DNA of 64,000 bases from Holophagales bacterium (GCA_016714815.1 JADKBZ010000020.1:1-64000), one strand, 5' to 3'. Shown: positions 27,030 through 35,512, counted from the first letter of the stretch. The notes: a model not told the origin generated them from the sequence alone. Numbers and translations: made by a program.

Positions 27030-27058
27030 AATGTATTTCCGTAATGAGACCCTGTCAA
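27030..27058 (-). promoter_or_regulatory. Sigma-70-type promoter of the oxidase assembly operon
   Basis: On the minus strand TTGACA (27053-27058), a 17-base spacer and TACATT (27030-27035) lie about 53 bases before the ATG of the cupredoxin gene. The leader contains a GTCGGGA/TCCCGAC hairpin. Confidence 0.75.
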
Positions 27059-27083
27059 ATAACGAAACCGGGAGGCGAACCGG

Positions 27084-27145
27084 GGGGTCTGGTCTACGTT
27101 CTACACTCTGCGCTCGCGCAGAGTGTAGAACGTAGACCAGACCCC
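27084..27145. repeat. Long hairpin repeat, family B copy 2
   Basis: Perfect 30-base arms at 27084-27113 and 27116-27145 with a 2-base TC loop. It lies between the divergent oxidase operon promoter and the racemase operon. It shares GGTCTGGTCTACG with copy 1, while the inner stem differs but stays paired. Confidence 0.93.
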
Positions 27146-27235
27146 ATTGGGTTGCCATTGGGTTGCCCTTGGGTTTTTGGCCGGACCCCTTTGGATTGCC
27201 TTTGGGTTGACCTTCTGGATTCCGTTGGATTCCGT
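27146..27235. repeat. Degenerate 11-base tandem repeats
   Basis: Successive units close to ATTGGGTTGCC (ATTGGGTTGCC, ATTGGGTTGCC, CTTGGGTTTTT, TTTGGATTGCC, TTTGGGTTGACC, then decaying forms) fill the stretch after the hairpin repeat and before the racemase operon. It is T/G-rich and lower in GC than its surroundings. A promoter for the operon may lie within or just after it, but none is convincing. Confidence 0.6.
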
Positions 27236-27295
27236 CGGAACAGGGCGGGTCCCGGTTCCGTTACGATGCGGATCCGTGGCCTGGAGGGGGGAAGC

Positions 27296-28402
27296 GTGAG
27301 GATCGAGAAGATCGTCCTTCGACTCGTCGAGATGCCGCTGAAGTTCCGGTTCCGGACGTCGTTCGGCGAGATGACGGTCAAGCGGTTCGTCCTCGTGGAG
27401 GCGGTCTCCGGCGGGGTTTCCGGCTGGGGGGAGTGCGTTGCCGAGACGGGGCCGTACTTCTCGCCGGAGACGATCGACTCGGCCCGCTCGGCCCTCGCGC
27501 AATTCCTGGTCCCCCTGATCCTGGGACGGGACGTCGAGGGTGCGGACGCCTTCGACGCTCTCGCCGTGCGGGTGCGCGGGAACCGGATGGCGAAGGGGGC
27601 GCTCGAGACCGCGCTCCGGGACCTCTTCGCGAGGGCGGGCGGCGTCTCCCTCGCGCGGAGCCTCGGCGGAACGCGGACGGCGATCGAGGTCGGGGTCTCC
27701 CTCGGCCTGCAGCCGACGGTCGCGGAAACGGTCGCGATCGTGGAGCGGCACGTGGCAGAGGGGTATCGGAGGATCAAGCTGAAGATCGAGCCGGGGGCCG
27801 ACGTCGACCGGGTGTCGGCCGTGAGGAGCGCGTTCCCCGACCTTCCCCTGACCGTCGACGCGAACGCCGCCTACACGCTGGAGACCTCGGGGCCGCTCCT
27901 GGCGCTCGACGCGTTCGGGCTCGAGTACATCGAGCAACCGCTCCACCACGAGGACCTCGTCGACCACGCCACGCTCGCCCGGAGGCTCGCCACGCCGATC
28001 TGCCTCGACGAGTCGATCCGATCGGCGGCGGATGCCGCCGCGGCGATCGCCCTCGGGGCGTGCCGCGTCCTCAACGTGAAGATCGGCCGCGTGGGCGGGC
28101 ACGGCGAGGCGCTGCGAATCCACGACATCGCCGTTGCGGCGGGCGTTCCCATCTGGTGTGGCGGGATGCTCGAGTCGGGCGTCGGGCGCGCGCACAACAT
28201 CGCCGCCGCGTCGCTCCCCGGCTTCACGAAGCCGGGCGACACGTCGTCGTCCTCGCGCTATTTCGAGGAAGACCTCGTCGAGCCGCGCCCGGAAGCGTCT
28301 CGCGGCCTGATGCCGGTTCCCGGCGGGCCGGGAATCGGCGTCGAGGTGAGGCGCGACGTCCTCGCCCGCTTCACGAGCGAGACGCGGGAGTGGACCGCGT
28401 GA
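27296..28402 (+). CDS. N-succinylamino acid racemase / o-succinylbenzoate synthase (enolase superfamily)
   Basis: A 368-residue enolase-superfamily enzyme. The catalytic KxK is in YRRIKLKIEPG, metal ligands are in LTVDANAAY, LEYIEQPLHH and ICLDESIRSA, and the second catalytic Lys is in VLNVKIGRVGG. These are typical of the NSAR/OSBS group. No other menaquinone gene is present, while the next two genes encode an M20 hydrolase and a GNAT acyltransferase, so the racemase role is favoured over menaquinone synthesis. Start is GTG 27296 after a strong GGAGGGGGG site. It overlaps the M20 gene by 4 bases. Confidence 0.87.
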   Translation: MRIEKIVLRLVEMPLKFRFRTSFGEMTVKRFVLVEAVSGGVSGWGECVAETGPYFSPETIDSARSALAQFLVPLILGRDVEGADAFDALAVRVRGNRMAKGALETALRDLFARAGGVSLARSLGGTRTAIEVGVSLGLQPTVAETVAIVERHVAEGYRRIKLKIEPGADVDRVSAVRSAFPDLPLTVDANAAYTLETSGPLLALDAFGLEYIEQPLHHEDLVDHATLARRLATPICLDESIRSAADAAAAIALGACRVLNVKIGRVGGHGEALRIHDIAVAAGVPIWCGGMLESGVGRAHNIAAASLPGFTKPGDTSSSSRYFEEDLVEPRPEASRGLMPVPGGPGIGVEVRRDVLARFTSETREWTA

Positions 28403-29550
28403 GCGAGGCGCCGCGCGCGGCGGAGCTCCTCGCGCACTTCTCGGCGAGGAGCCGGGAGATGCTCCTCGACCTCGAGGCGCTCGTGACGCAGGAGAGCCCG
28501 TCGTCGGACGCCGCCGCGGTCACGGCGCTCGCCGAATGGGTACGTGCCCGTCTCGAGGCCTGCGGCGTGCCGGCCGAGCGTCTCGCGTTCGAAGGACGGG
28601 GCGACGGGGTCGTCGCGCGCCTCGGGCCCGACGGCGGAGGGACGCTCCTCCTCGGGCACCTCGACACGGTGTGGCCGCTCGGGACGCTCGCGACCCAGCC
28701 GTTCCACGCCGGAGGCAACGTCGCGATGGGGCCCGGCGTCTTCGACATGAAGGCGGGGCTCGCCGTCCTGCTGGCGGTTTTCGCGGCGGCGGGCGAAGGG
28801 GTGTTCGTGCCGGCCCGCGGGGTCTCGCTCCTCCTCACTTCCGACGAGGAGCTGGGAAGCGGTGCGTCGCGCGAGCGGATCCTCGAGGAGGCGCGTCGCC
28901 GGGAGCGCGTTCTCGTCCTGGAGCCGTCGGGCGACGGTGGCGCGGCGAAGGTGGCGCGCAAGGGGGTCGGCATCGCCGTGGCGCGCTTTCACGGAGTGCC
29001 GGCGCACTCGGGGCTGGAGCCGGAGAAGGGGGCGTCGGCGCTCCTGGAGATGGCGCGATTCGCCCTCCGGGCCGACGCGCTCGCCGACCGGGACGCGGGG
29101 ACGACGGTCGTTCCGACCCTCGCTTCGGCGGGGAGCGCCCGGAACGTCGTTCCGCCGGGAGCGGAGGTGACCGTCGACTTCCGGTTCTGGACGGCTTCGG
29201 AAGGCGAGCGGATCTGCGAAGGGCTGAAGGCCTACGCACCGGCCGACGCGCGGGTCGGCGCGGAGGTCGCCGCCGTCGTCTCGCGCCCGCCGATGGAACC
29301 GACGCCGGACTCTCTCGCCCTTCACAGGGCCGCGCGGGCGGTGGCTGCGACCCTCGGGTTCGGCCTCGCGGCGGCGCGCGTCGGCGGGGCCTCCGACGGA
29401 AACCTGACGGCGGCCGCCGGGGTCCCGACGCTCGACGGCCTCGGCCCGCGCGGCGGAGGAGCGCACGCCCGGGGCGAGCACGTCGAGCTGGACGACCTGC
29501 CGCGGCGCGCGGCGCTCGTCGCCGCGCTCCTGGCGGAGGTGGAGGCGTGA
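28399..29550 (+). CDS. M20-family N-acyl-amino-acid (desuccinylase-like) hydrolase
   Basis: A 383-residue cytoplasmic di-zinc hydrolase with no signal peptide. Ligands: LLLGHLDTVWPLG (His, Asp), GPGVFDMKAGLA (Asp), TSDEELGS (catalytic and metal Glu), VLEPSGDGG, and the C-terminal GGGAHARGEHVE. It resembles CPG2-type glutamate carboxypeptidases. In the known racemase pathway a stereospecific M20 enzyme removes succinate from N-succinyl-L-amino acids; the position here suggests the same role. It overlaps genes on both sides by GTGA. Confidence 0.86.
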   Translation: MSEAPRAAELLAHFSARSREMLLDLEALVTQESPSSDAAAVTALAEWVRARLEACGVPAERLAFEGRGDGVVARLGPDGGGTLLLGHLDTVWPLGTLATQPFHAGGNVAMGPGVFDMKAGLAVLLAVFAAAGEGVFVPARGVSLLLTSDEELGSGASRERILEEARRRERVLVLEPSGDGGAAKVARKGVGIAVARFHGVPAHSGLEPEKGASALLEMARFALRADALADRDAGTTVVPTLASAGSARNVVPPGAEVTVDFRFWTASEGERICEGLKAYAPADARVGAEVAAVVSRPPMEPTPDSLALHRAARAVAATLGFGLAAARVGGASDGNLTAAAGVPTLDGLGPRGGGAHARGEHVELDDLPRRAALVAALLAEVEA

Positions 29551-30386
29551 GGAGCGGGCGCCTGAGGATCCGCGAGCTGAAGAGTCCGGAGGAATTCGCC
29601 GAGGCGTCCCAGGCCGCGAAGGCGGCCTGGGGCTTCCCGGACCTCATGGTCCCGCCGCCGCCCGACATGATCACCGCCACGCACTCGGGCGGAATGACGG
29701 CCGGCGCCTTCGAAGGGGAGCGCCTTCTCGGCTTCGTCCACGCGGTGCCGCGGACGAACCTCGGGCAGCCCGCGATCCACTCGCACCTCCTCGCGGTGAG
29801 GCCCGACGCGCAGAGGAGAGGCCTCTCCGTCCTTCTCAAGCTCTTCCAGCGCGACTGGTGCCTCGCCCGCGGGATCGGGCTCGTCACGTGGACGTACGAC
29901 CCGTTCATGCTCCGCAACGCGCGGCTCAATCTCGTGAGGCTCGCCGCGGTCGTTCCCGTCTTCCTCCCGAACTTCTACGGGAAGGTCGGAGGGATCTACG
30001 GCGAGCTGCCAAGCGACCGGTTCGAGGCGCACTGGAGGCTGAACAGCCCTCCCGTGGAAAGGGCCGCGCGCGGCGAAACGGCCGCGGAGACGAAGGGGAC
30101 CGCCGCAACGAAAAACGGAACTGACCCCGAATCGGAGTCGGCGCCAGGCAAGGAGGCCGAGCTCCCCGTCGTCCGGAGCGGGCGCTTCCCGGCCTCGGAC
30201 CGCGTGCTCCTGCCGTTCCCCGCGGGCTTCCCCGAGGTCTTCCGCGGGGACCTGGCCGAAGGCGTCGCCGCGCGGAGACGCTTCGGCCGCCTCGCGACGG
30301 TGCTCTTTGCACGCGGGTACGAGGCCGTGTCGGTGGTCATGACGGCCGCAGGACCCGCCTACGTCCTCGAGCGGCGGCGGGCGTAG
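29547..30386 (+). CDS. GNAT-family acyltransferase (probable amino-acid N-succinyltransferase)
   Basis: A 279-residue protein with a GNAT core: HSHLLAVRPDAQRRGLSVLL contains the acyl-CoA-binding turn, followed by WTYDPFMLRNARLNLVRLAA, found in proteins encoded next to NSAR genes. A low-complexity insert rich in Glu, Ala and Thr (about residues 173-210) interrupts the protein. In the known pathway a GNAT enzyme attaches succinate from succinyl-CoA to D-amino acids. The GTG start overlaps the M20 stop. Confidence 0.82.
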   Translation: MRSGRLRIRELKSPEEFAEASQAAKAAWGFPDLMVPPPPDMITATHSGGMTAGAFEGERLLGFVHAVPRTNLGQPAIHSHLLAVRPDAQRRGLSVLLKLFQRDWCLARGIGLVTWTYDPFMLRNARLNLVRLAAVVPVFLPNFYGKVGGIYGELPSDRFEAHWRLNSPPVERAARGETAAETKGTAATKNGTDPESESAPGKEAELPVVRSGRFPASDRVLLPFPAGFPEVFRGDLAEGVAARRRFGRLATVLFARGYEAVSVVMTAAGPAYVLERRRA

Positions 30387-30421
30387 CATCCGCCGCGCAT
30401 CCCGAATCGAGAGGAGACCTC

Positions 30422-30697
30422 ATGAAGCGTTTCGCCTCCACCCTCGCCGTCCTCGCCCTCGCCGCGGCGCCGGCCTTCGCCGGCGACAAGACCTACCAGG
30501 TGACCGGTCCCGTCGTTTCGGTGACGGATACCGTCATCGTCGTCGACAAGGCCGGCGAGAAGTTCGAGATCGCCCGCACCAAGGACACGAAGGTGACGGG
30601 GGAGCTGAAGGCCGGGACGAAGGTCACCGTCAAGTACACGATGACCGCGACCACGATCGAGGCCAAGGAAGAAAAGGCTCCGGCGAAGAAGAAGTAG
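30422..30697 (+). CDS. Small secreted OB-fold-like protein
   Basis: A 91-residue protein with a clear signal peptide (MKRFASTLAVLALAAAPAFA), then a mature domain of about 70 residues with alternating beta segments and a Lys-rich tail ending EEKAPAKKK. The pattern resembles small DUF5666-like beta-barrels, but this is not firm. A GAGAGGAG ribosome-binding site lies before the ATG. It converges on the PPK2 gene, 9 bases away, with no visible terminator between. Location is periplasmic; function is unknown. Confidence 0.75.
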   Translation: MKRFASTLAVLALAAAPAFAGDKTYQVTGPVVSVTDTVIVVDKAGEKFEIARTKDTKVTGELKAGTKVTVKYTMTATTIEAKEEKAPAKKK

Positions 30698-30706
30698 GCG
30701 CGGCGC

Positions 30707-32248
30707 CTAGAGCGCCTCCTCGAGGCGGTCGCAGAGGGTCGCGAGGACGGTGAGGCGCGCTGCTTTCTTGTCCGTGGCGGACACGAGGGTCCACGGTGCG
30801 TCGTGCGTCGATGTGCGCGCGACCATCTCGTCGACGGCCGTCTCGTAGGAGGGCCATTTCTCGCGGTTGCGCCAGTCCTCGTCGGTGATCTTGTGCTTTT
30901 TCCACTCCACCTCCTGCCGTTCCCGGAACCGCCGCAGCTGCTCCTCCGGCGAGATGTGGAGCCAGAGCTTGGAGAGGGCGATGCCCGACTCGACGAGCTG
31001 GGCCTCGAAGTCGTTGATCTCGAGGTAGGCCCGCTTCCACTCCTCCTCCTTCGCGAAGCCCTCGACCCGTTCGACGAGGACGCGCCCGTACCAGGAGCGG
31101 TCGTAGATCGTGAAGCTCCCGCCGGGCGGGATGTGCCTCCAGAAGCGCCAGAGGTAGTGGTGCGCGCGCTCCTCGTCGGTCGGCGCGGCGACGGGGATGA
31201 CGCGGTAGAGGCGGGCGTCGAGCGCCCACGTCACGCGGCGGATCGCGCCTCCCTTGCCGGCCGCGTCCGAGCCCTCGAAGACGGCGACGGTGGAGACCTG
31301 CTTGCGCTGCGCCTCCCAGGCGAGGCGCGCGAGCCGCGCCTGCAGGCGCGGGAGCTCCCGCTTGTACTCCTCCTCGGAGACGCTCCGGTCGAGGTCGATG
31401 GAGGAAAGGACGCCGGAGGAAGCCGTCGCGGCGGACGCCTTGCGCGCGGGGGCCGAGGCGGCTTTCGCCGGGCGTTTCGGGGCGGCCGCGGGGACCGCCG
31501 CGGCTCGGGCCGCGCTCGCGGCGGCCGCGGCGGCCGCGACCGAGGCGAGGCGCGTCTCGAGCGCGTCGGCGAGCGCCCGCCCGACGGCGACGTCGCGCCA
31601 GCGGTCGTCGTAGGCCTCCACGAGAGTCCAGGGCGTGGCGGCCGCGTCGGTCCTGCGGATCGCCCGCTCGGAGACCTTGACGAAGGTGTCGAAGCGGCCG
31701 AAGTGCTTCCAGTCGAGGCGCGAGACCTTGAAGCGCGTCTCCGGGTCCTTCTCGAGCTTCTTCAGGCGTTTCTGCTGCGCCTCCTTCGAGAGGTGGAACC
31801 AGAACTTCAGGAGGAGCGCGCCGTCCCGGGCGAGCGACTCCTCGAAGAAGGCGACGCGTGCGAGCTCGGCCTCGTAGCGGGCGCCGCCGATCTTCCCGTA
31901 GGCCCTCCTCAGGATCGGCTCCGTGTACCAGGAGCCGAAGAAGATGCCGATCCTCCCCCGCTCGGGCAGGGTCTTCCAGAAGCGCCACGCCGCGGGGCGG
32001 TCACGCTCCTCGCCGCTCCTCGGGCCGAAGACGTTCGTCTCGACGCCGCGCGGATCGAGCCACTCGAGGAGGCGGTTCACGGTGTCCCCCTTGCCGGAGC
32101 CGTCGGCTCCGGCGATGACGACGATCACGGGCACCTTCGTCGTCCGGAGGGCGATCTGCGCGGCGAGGAGCCGTGCGCGAAGCGCGGGGAGCTCCGCCGC
32201 GTACTCTTCCCTGGAGAGTTTCCGTCCCAGCTCGGCCGTCTCGAACAC
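30707..32248 (-). CDS. pap: Polyphosphate:AMP phosphotransferase (two-domain PPK2)
   Basis: A 513-residue protein of two PPK2 kinase domains. The first has Walker A in VIAGADGSGKGDTVNRLLEW and the second in VAVFEGSDAAGKGGAIRRVT. Each has a Walker B-like WYGRV/GSWYTEP segment. They are joined by an Ala/Lys-rich linker of about 50 residues. Class II PPK2 enzymes use polyphosphate to phosphorylate AMP to ADP; the C-terminal domain is normally the active one. GTG 32248 follows a GGGAGGGGA site. The linker is longer and more repetitive than I would expect. Confidence 0.92.
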   Translation of the reverse strand: MFETAELGRKLSREEYAAELPALRARLLAAQIALRTTKVPVIVVIAGADGSGKGDTVNRLLEWLDPRGVETNVFGPRSGEERDRPAAWRFWKTLPERGRIGIFFGSWYTEPILRRAYGKIGGARYEAELARVAFFEESLARDGALLLKFWFHLSKEAQQKRLKKLEKDPETRFKVSRLDWKHFGRFDTFVKVSERAIRRTDAAATPWTLVEAYDDRWRDVAVGRALADALETRLASVAAAAAAASAARAAAVPAAAPKRPAKAASAPARKASAATASSGVLSSIDLDRSVSEEEYKRELPRLQARLARLAWEAQRKQVSTVAVFEGSDAAGKGGAIRRVTWALDARLYRVIPVAAPTDEERAHHYLWRFWRHIPPGGSFTIYDRSWYGRVLVERVEGFAKEEEWKRAYLEINDFEAQLVESGIALSKLWLHISPEEQLRRFRERQEVEWKKHKITDEDWRNREKWPSYETAVDEMVARTSTHDAPWTLVSATDKKAARLTVLATLCDRLEEAL

Positions 32249-32304
32249 GATCCCCTCCCGGCCCGGTGCCCCGCGAGAGAAGTGCGAAAAGGGAAAGGTG
32301 AGGC

Positions 32305-32330
32305 GCGGCGCCGCTAAAAAATGGCGCCGC
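32305..32330. terminator. Hairpin with T-rich loop between prfA and pap
   Basis: GCGGCGCC and GGCGCCGC form an 8-bp stem around a 10-base A/T-rich loop. It lies 22 bases past the prfA stop and may end the rpmE-prfA transcript, but it lacks a trailing T-run. Confidence 0.45.
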
Positions 32331-32351
32331 GAGCCGGAGTCTCGGGGGACG

Positions 32352-33434
32352 TCAGGCCTTCGCGAGCTCCATTTTGAGCTTTTCCGCCTGGAAATGGGCG
32401 ACGAGAGGGTCGATCAGCTCGTCCAGCCTGCCGTCCAGCACCTCGCCGAGGCGATGGGAGGTGAACCCGATCCGGTGGTCCGTGACGCGCGACTGCGGGT
32501 AGTTGTAGGTGCGGATCTTCTCGGAACGATCTCCCGAGCCGACCATCTTCTTGCGGTTGGCGGCGTAGGCCGCCTCCTGCCGCTCCCTCTCGACCTCGTA
32601 GATGCGGGCCCTGAGGACGCGCATCGCCTTCGCCTTGTTCTTGACCTGGGAGCGCTCGTCCTGGCACTGGACGACGGTGTTCGTCGGAAGGTGGGTGATC
32701 CGGACGGCCGAGTAGGTGGTGTTGACCCCCTGCCCGCCCGGTCCGGACGCGCAGAAGAGGTCGAGTCGGAGGTCCTTCTCGGCGATCTCGATGTCGACGT
32801 CCTCGGCCTCGGGAAGGATGGCGACCGTCGCCGCGGAGGTGTGGATGCGCCCCTGGGATTCCGTCTCCGGGACCCGCTGGACCCGGTGGACTCCTCCCTC
32901 GTACTTGAGGCGCGAGAAGGCGCCGACCCCTTCGACGATGGCCTGGACTTCCTTGATGCCGCCGCGGCCGCCCGACTCGGAGCGGTCGATGACCTCGACG
33001 CGCCAGCCGCGGCCCTCGGCGTACCGGACGTACATCCGGAAGAGCTCCTCGGCGAAGAGCGCCGCCTCGTCGCCGCCGGTTCCGGCGCGGATCTCCAGGA
33101 CGACGTTCTTGTCGTCGTTGGGGTCCTTGGGAAGGAGGAGGACGCGGATCTCCTCTTCGAGCGCCTCGACCTGCCGTTTCAGGCCGTCGGCTTCGACCTG
33201 CGCCATTTCGCGCAGCTCGTCCCCTCCGGGAAGGGTCTCGAGCATCTCGCGGGCGCCGGAGAGCTCGTCCTGCACCTTGCGCAGCTCCCGGACCTTCTCG
33301 ACGACCGGGGCGATCTCCCGCATGGCGCGGTGGATCTTCGTCGACTCCTGGTGATCGGAGGCGACGTCGGGGCTGCCCAGACGCTCCTCGAGCGACGCGT
33401 AGCGCCTCTCGATTTCGGCGAGCTTCTCGAGCAT
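32352..33434 (-). CDS. prfA: Peptide chain release factor 1
   Basis: A 360-residue class I release factor. The peptidyl-tRNA hydrolysis motif GGQ is at residues 233-235 in SGPGGQGVNTTYSAV. The stop-codon reading tripeptide is P-E-T at 189-191, the RF1-type PxT motif rather than the SPF of RF2, so it reads UAA and UAG. It follows rpmE in the same direction and ends near a hairpin. Its modifying enzyme PrmC is encoded at 19143-20039. Confidence 0.97.
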   Translation of the reverse strand: MLEKLAEIERRYASLEERLGSPDVASDHQESTKIHRAMREIAPVVEKVRELRKVQDELSGAREMLETLPGGDELREMAQVEADGLKRQVEALEEEIRVLLLPKDPNDDKNVVLEIRAGTGGDEAALFAEELFRMYVRYAEGRGWRVEVIDRSESGGRGGIKEVQAIVEGVGAFSRLKYEGGVHRVQRVPETESQGRIHTSAATVAILPEAEDVDIEIAEKDLRLDLFCASGPGGQGVNTTYSAVRITHLPTNTVVQCQDERSQVKNKAKAMRVLRARIYEVERERQEAAYAANRKKMVGSGDRSEKIRTYNYPQSRVTDHRIGFTSHRLGEVLDGRLDELIDPLVAHFQAEKLKMELAKA

Positions 33435-33478
33435 CCGTCGATTCCCGGGTCAGTCGAGTCCGGGGAGGCCAGGCCCCC

Positions 33479-33727
33479 TCAGTTCGTGCTGTCGGAGGCG
33501 GCGGCCGCGGCGGCGGCGATCGCGGTGGTCGACTTCGCGTAACGCTTCTGGAAGCGCTCCACGCGGCCGGCCGTGTCGATCAGCTTGGCTTTGCCGGTGA
33601 AGAAGGGGTGGCAGCTCGAGCAGATCTCGAGCCGGAGCTCCTTCATCACGCTGCGGGTCTTCCAGGTCGCGCCACAGGAGCAGTGGACACTGACCTCCTG
33701 GTACTGGGGATGGATCTTCTCCTTCAC
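33479..33727 (-). CDS. rpmE: 50S ribosomal protein L31 (zinc-type)
   Basis: An 82-residue L31 starting VKEKIHPQYQEVSVHCSCGA at GTG 33727, with the four-Cys zinc set in HCSCGATWKT and ICSSCHPFFTGKAKL (C+ form). An AAGGAGT site precedes the start. An Ala-rich tail (AIAAAAAAASDSTN) follows the conserved RVERFQKRY. It precedes prfA, a common bacterial order. Confidence 0.95.
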   Translation of the reverse strand: MKEKIHPQYQEVSVHCSCGATWKTRSVMKELRLEICSSCHPFFTGKAKLIDTAGRVERFQKRYAKSTTAIAAAAAAASDSTN

Positions 33728-33820
33728 GGGTCGACTCCTTCTTCGGCCAGCCGCATGTGAGCCGGGCCGGAACCGGGGAAGATAGCACACCGCCCGGAAA
33801 CGGGGCGGGAGGGCCGGGTC

Positions 33821-33826
33821 TAAACT
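33821..33826 (+). promoter_or_regulatory. -10-like TAAACT before the FHA-PP2C gene
   Basis: TAAACT ends 8 bases before GTG 33835 and is followed by CCGC as in the murA promoter. It supports the choice of GTG 33835 over the upstream ATG 33757. Confidence 0.5.
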
Positions 33827-33834
33827 CCGCGATC

Positions 33835-35490
33835 GTGCTCGTCCTCTCCATCCACGCGCCGGGCGAGCCGGTCAGCCGCTTCCGCGTGGACCGGCCGTCG
33901 CTGAATCTGGGCCGCTCCTCCGCCAACGACGTCTTCCTGCCCGACCGGACCCTCTCCCGCGTCCACGCCCGCCTCGACCAGAAGCCCGAGGGACTCGTCC
34001 TGACGGACCTCGGCTCGAGGAACGGGACCCAGCTGAACGGGGTGAGGCTCGTCGTGCCGCTCGTCGTCCGTCCGGGGGACCGGATCGTCCTGGGAGAGAC
34101 TTCGATCGAGGTCCTCGACGAGGCGCCGCCCGGGGCACGGGTCGTCATCGACGCGGGCGGCGACCGGCTCGACCGGACGATGATCTCCACGTCGAACGCC
34201 GTCTCGAGCCTTCGGCGCCCGGCGGCCCGCGAGCTGACCGACGCCGCCGAGCTCAAGCGCCTCGCGACGTCGCTCCAGATCCTGAACGACGTCTCCCTCG
34301 CCCTCCTCTCGGACATCCCGCCCGCGGAGCTGTCGGAGCTGATCCTCGAAAAGCTCTTCTCCTACCTGGAGCCCGATCGCGGCCTCCTGATGCTTCGGGA
34401 CGCCGCGGGGCAGCTCGAGCCGGAGGCGATGAGGTTCGCCGAGGGGATCGACCCCGCCGACATCCGTCTCTCCAGGACCCTGGTCGAATCGGTCACCGGG
34501 CAGAAGCACGGCGTCCTGATGATCGACATGGCCACGGACGAAAAGCTCGGGGTCGCCGACTCGATCCGTCTCCAGGGGATCACCTCCTGCATCGCCGCCC
34601 CGCTCCTCGTCGGCGAGGAGGTGATCGGCCTCGTCTACCTCGAGGCCCGGCTCGGGCGGAAGAGCTTCACGGAGGACGACCTCCGGCTCCTGACGTCGCT
34701 GGCGAACACGGCGGCGATCAAGATCCAGAACCTGAGGCTCCGCGAGGCGTCCGCCGCACGGCAGCGGATCGAGCGCGAGATGGCGCTCGCGTGGGACGTC
34801 CAGCGGCGCCTCTTCCCCGAGGTGGCGCCCGAGCTTCCCTCCTCGGAGCTCCTGGGCCGCACGCTACCGTCGCGAACCGTCTCGGGCGACTACTACGACT
34901 TCTTCGTGCGCAGCGACGGGACGGTCGACGTCGTCGTCGCCGACGTCTGCGGGAAGGGGATGGCGGCGTCCATCCTGGCCGCGTCGGTCCAGTCGGCCTT
35001 CCAGGCGTGGGCGGCCGAGCACTTCCCGCCCGACCGCGTCTGCCAGCGCCTGAACGACCTCGTCCACCGCCGGACGGCCCCGGAGAAGTTCGTCACGTTC
35101 ATCGCGACGCTCTACGACCCGGAAACGGGGTCCGTCGTCTACTCGAACGCGGGCCACAACCCGGGGGTCGTCCTCAGGGCCGGCGGCGGGCACGAGCTCC
35201 TCCCGGCGCAGGGGCCGCCGCTCGGTCTCTTCCCGGGACAGAGCTACGGCTCCGGCGCCCTGACTCTCGCGTCCGGCGACCTGCTTCTCCTCTACACCGA
35301 CGGCATCACCGAGGCCGCCAATCCCGACGACGACGAGTTCGGCCTCGACCGGCTCATCGCGCTGGTCCGATCCGTCGAGTCGCGGCCTCTGGCCGAGATC
35401 CAGAACGCCATCGTCGCCGGCCTGGCGGAGTTCGCCTCCGGCGTGCCGTTCCACGACGACCGGACCGTCGTCCTCCTGCGGCGGCTGTAG
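33835..35490 (+). CDS. FHA-GAF-PP2C (SpoIIE/RsbU-like) serine phosphatase
   Basis: A 551-residue regulatory protein. The N-terminal FHA domain (residues about 20-95) contains LGRSSANDVF, LSRVHARL and LGSRNGTQLNG, the phosphothreonine-binding set. A GAF domain follows (about 130-300), then a PP2C/SpoIIE phosphatase with SGDYYDFF, VADVCGKGMAASILAA, NAGHNPGVVL and LYTDGITEA. It could dephosphorylate an anti-sigma antagonist in a partner-switching pathway and be recruited by threonine-phosphorylated proteins. No sigma factor or anti-sigma gene is adjacent. Start GTG 33835 is chosen because of the -10-like site just before it. Confidence 0.9.
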   Translation: MLVLSIHAPGEPVSRFRVDRPSLNLGRSSANDVFLPDRTLSRVHARLDQKPEGLVLTDLGSRNGTQLNGVRLVVPLVVRPGDRIVLGETSIEVLDEAPPGARVVIDAGGDRLDRTMISTSNAVSSLRRPAARELTDAAELKRLATSLQILNDVSLALLSDIPPAELSELILEKLFSYLEPDRGLLMLRDAAGQLEPEAMRFAEGIDPADIRLSRTLVESVTGQKHGVLMIDMATDEKLGVADSIRLQGITSCIAAPLLVGEEVIGLVYLEARLGRKSFTEDDLRLLTSLANTAAIKIQNLRLREASAARQRIEREMALAWDVQRRLFPEVAPELPSSELLGRTLPSRTVSGDYYDFFVRSDGTVDVVVADVCGKGMAASILAASVQSAFQAWAAEHFPPDRVCQRLNDLVHRRTAPEKFVTFIATLYDPETGSVVYSNAGHNPGVVLRAGGGHELLPAQGPPLGLFPGQSYGSGALTLASGDLLLLYTDGITEAANPDDDEFGLDRLIALVRSVESRPLAEIQNAIVAGLAEFASGVPFHDDRTVVLLRRL

Positions 35491-35512
35491 GCCCGGGGCC
35501 CGGCCGGGTAGG

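Noticed and set aside
27296..28402. Menaquinone o-succinylbenzoate synthase (menC)
   Set aside because: The sequence family allows it, but no other men gene is near and the coupled M20 and GNAT genes point to the amino-acid racemase pathway.
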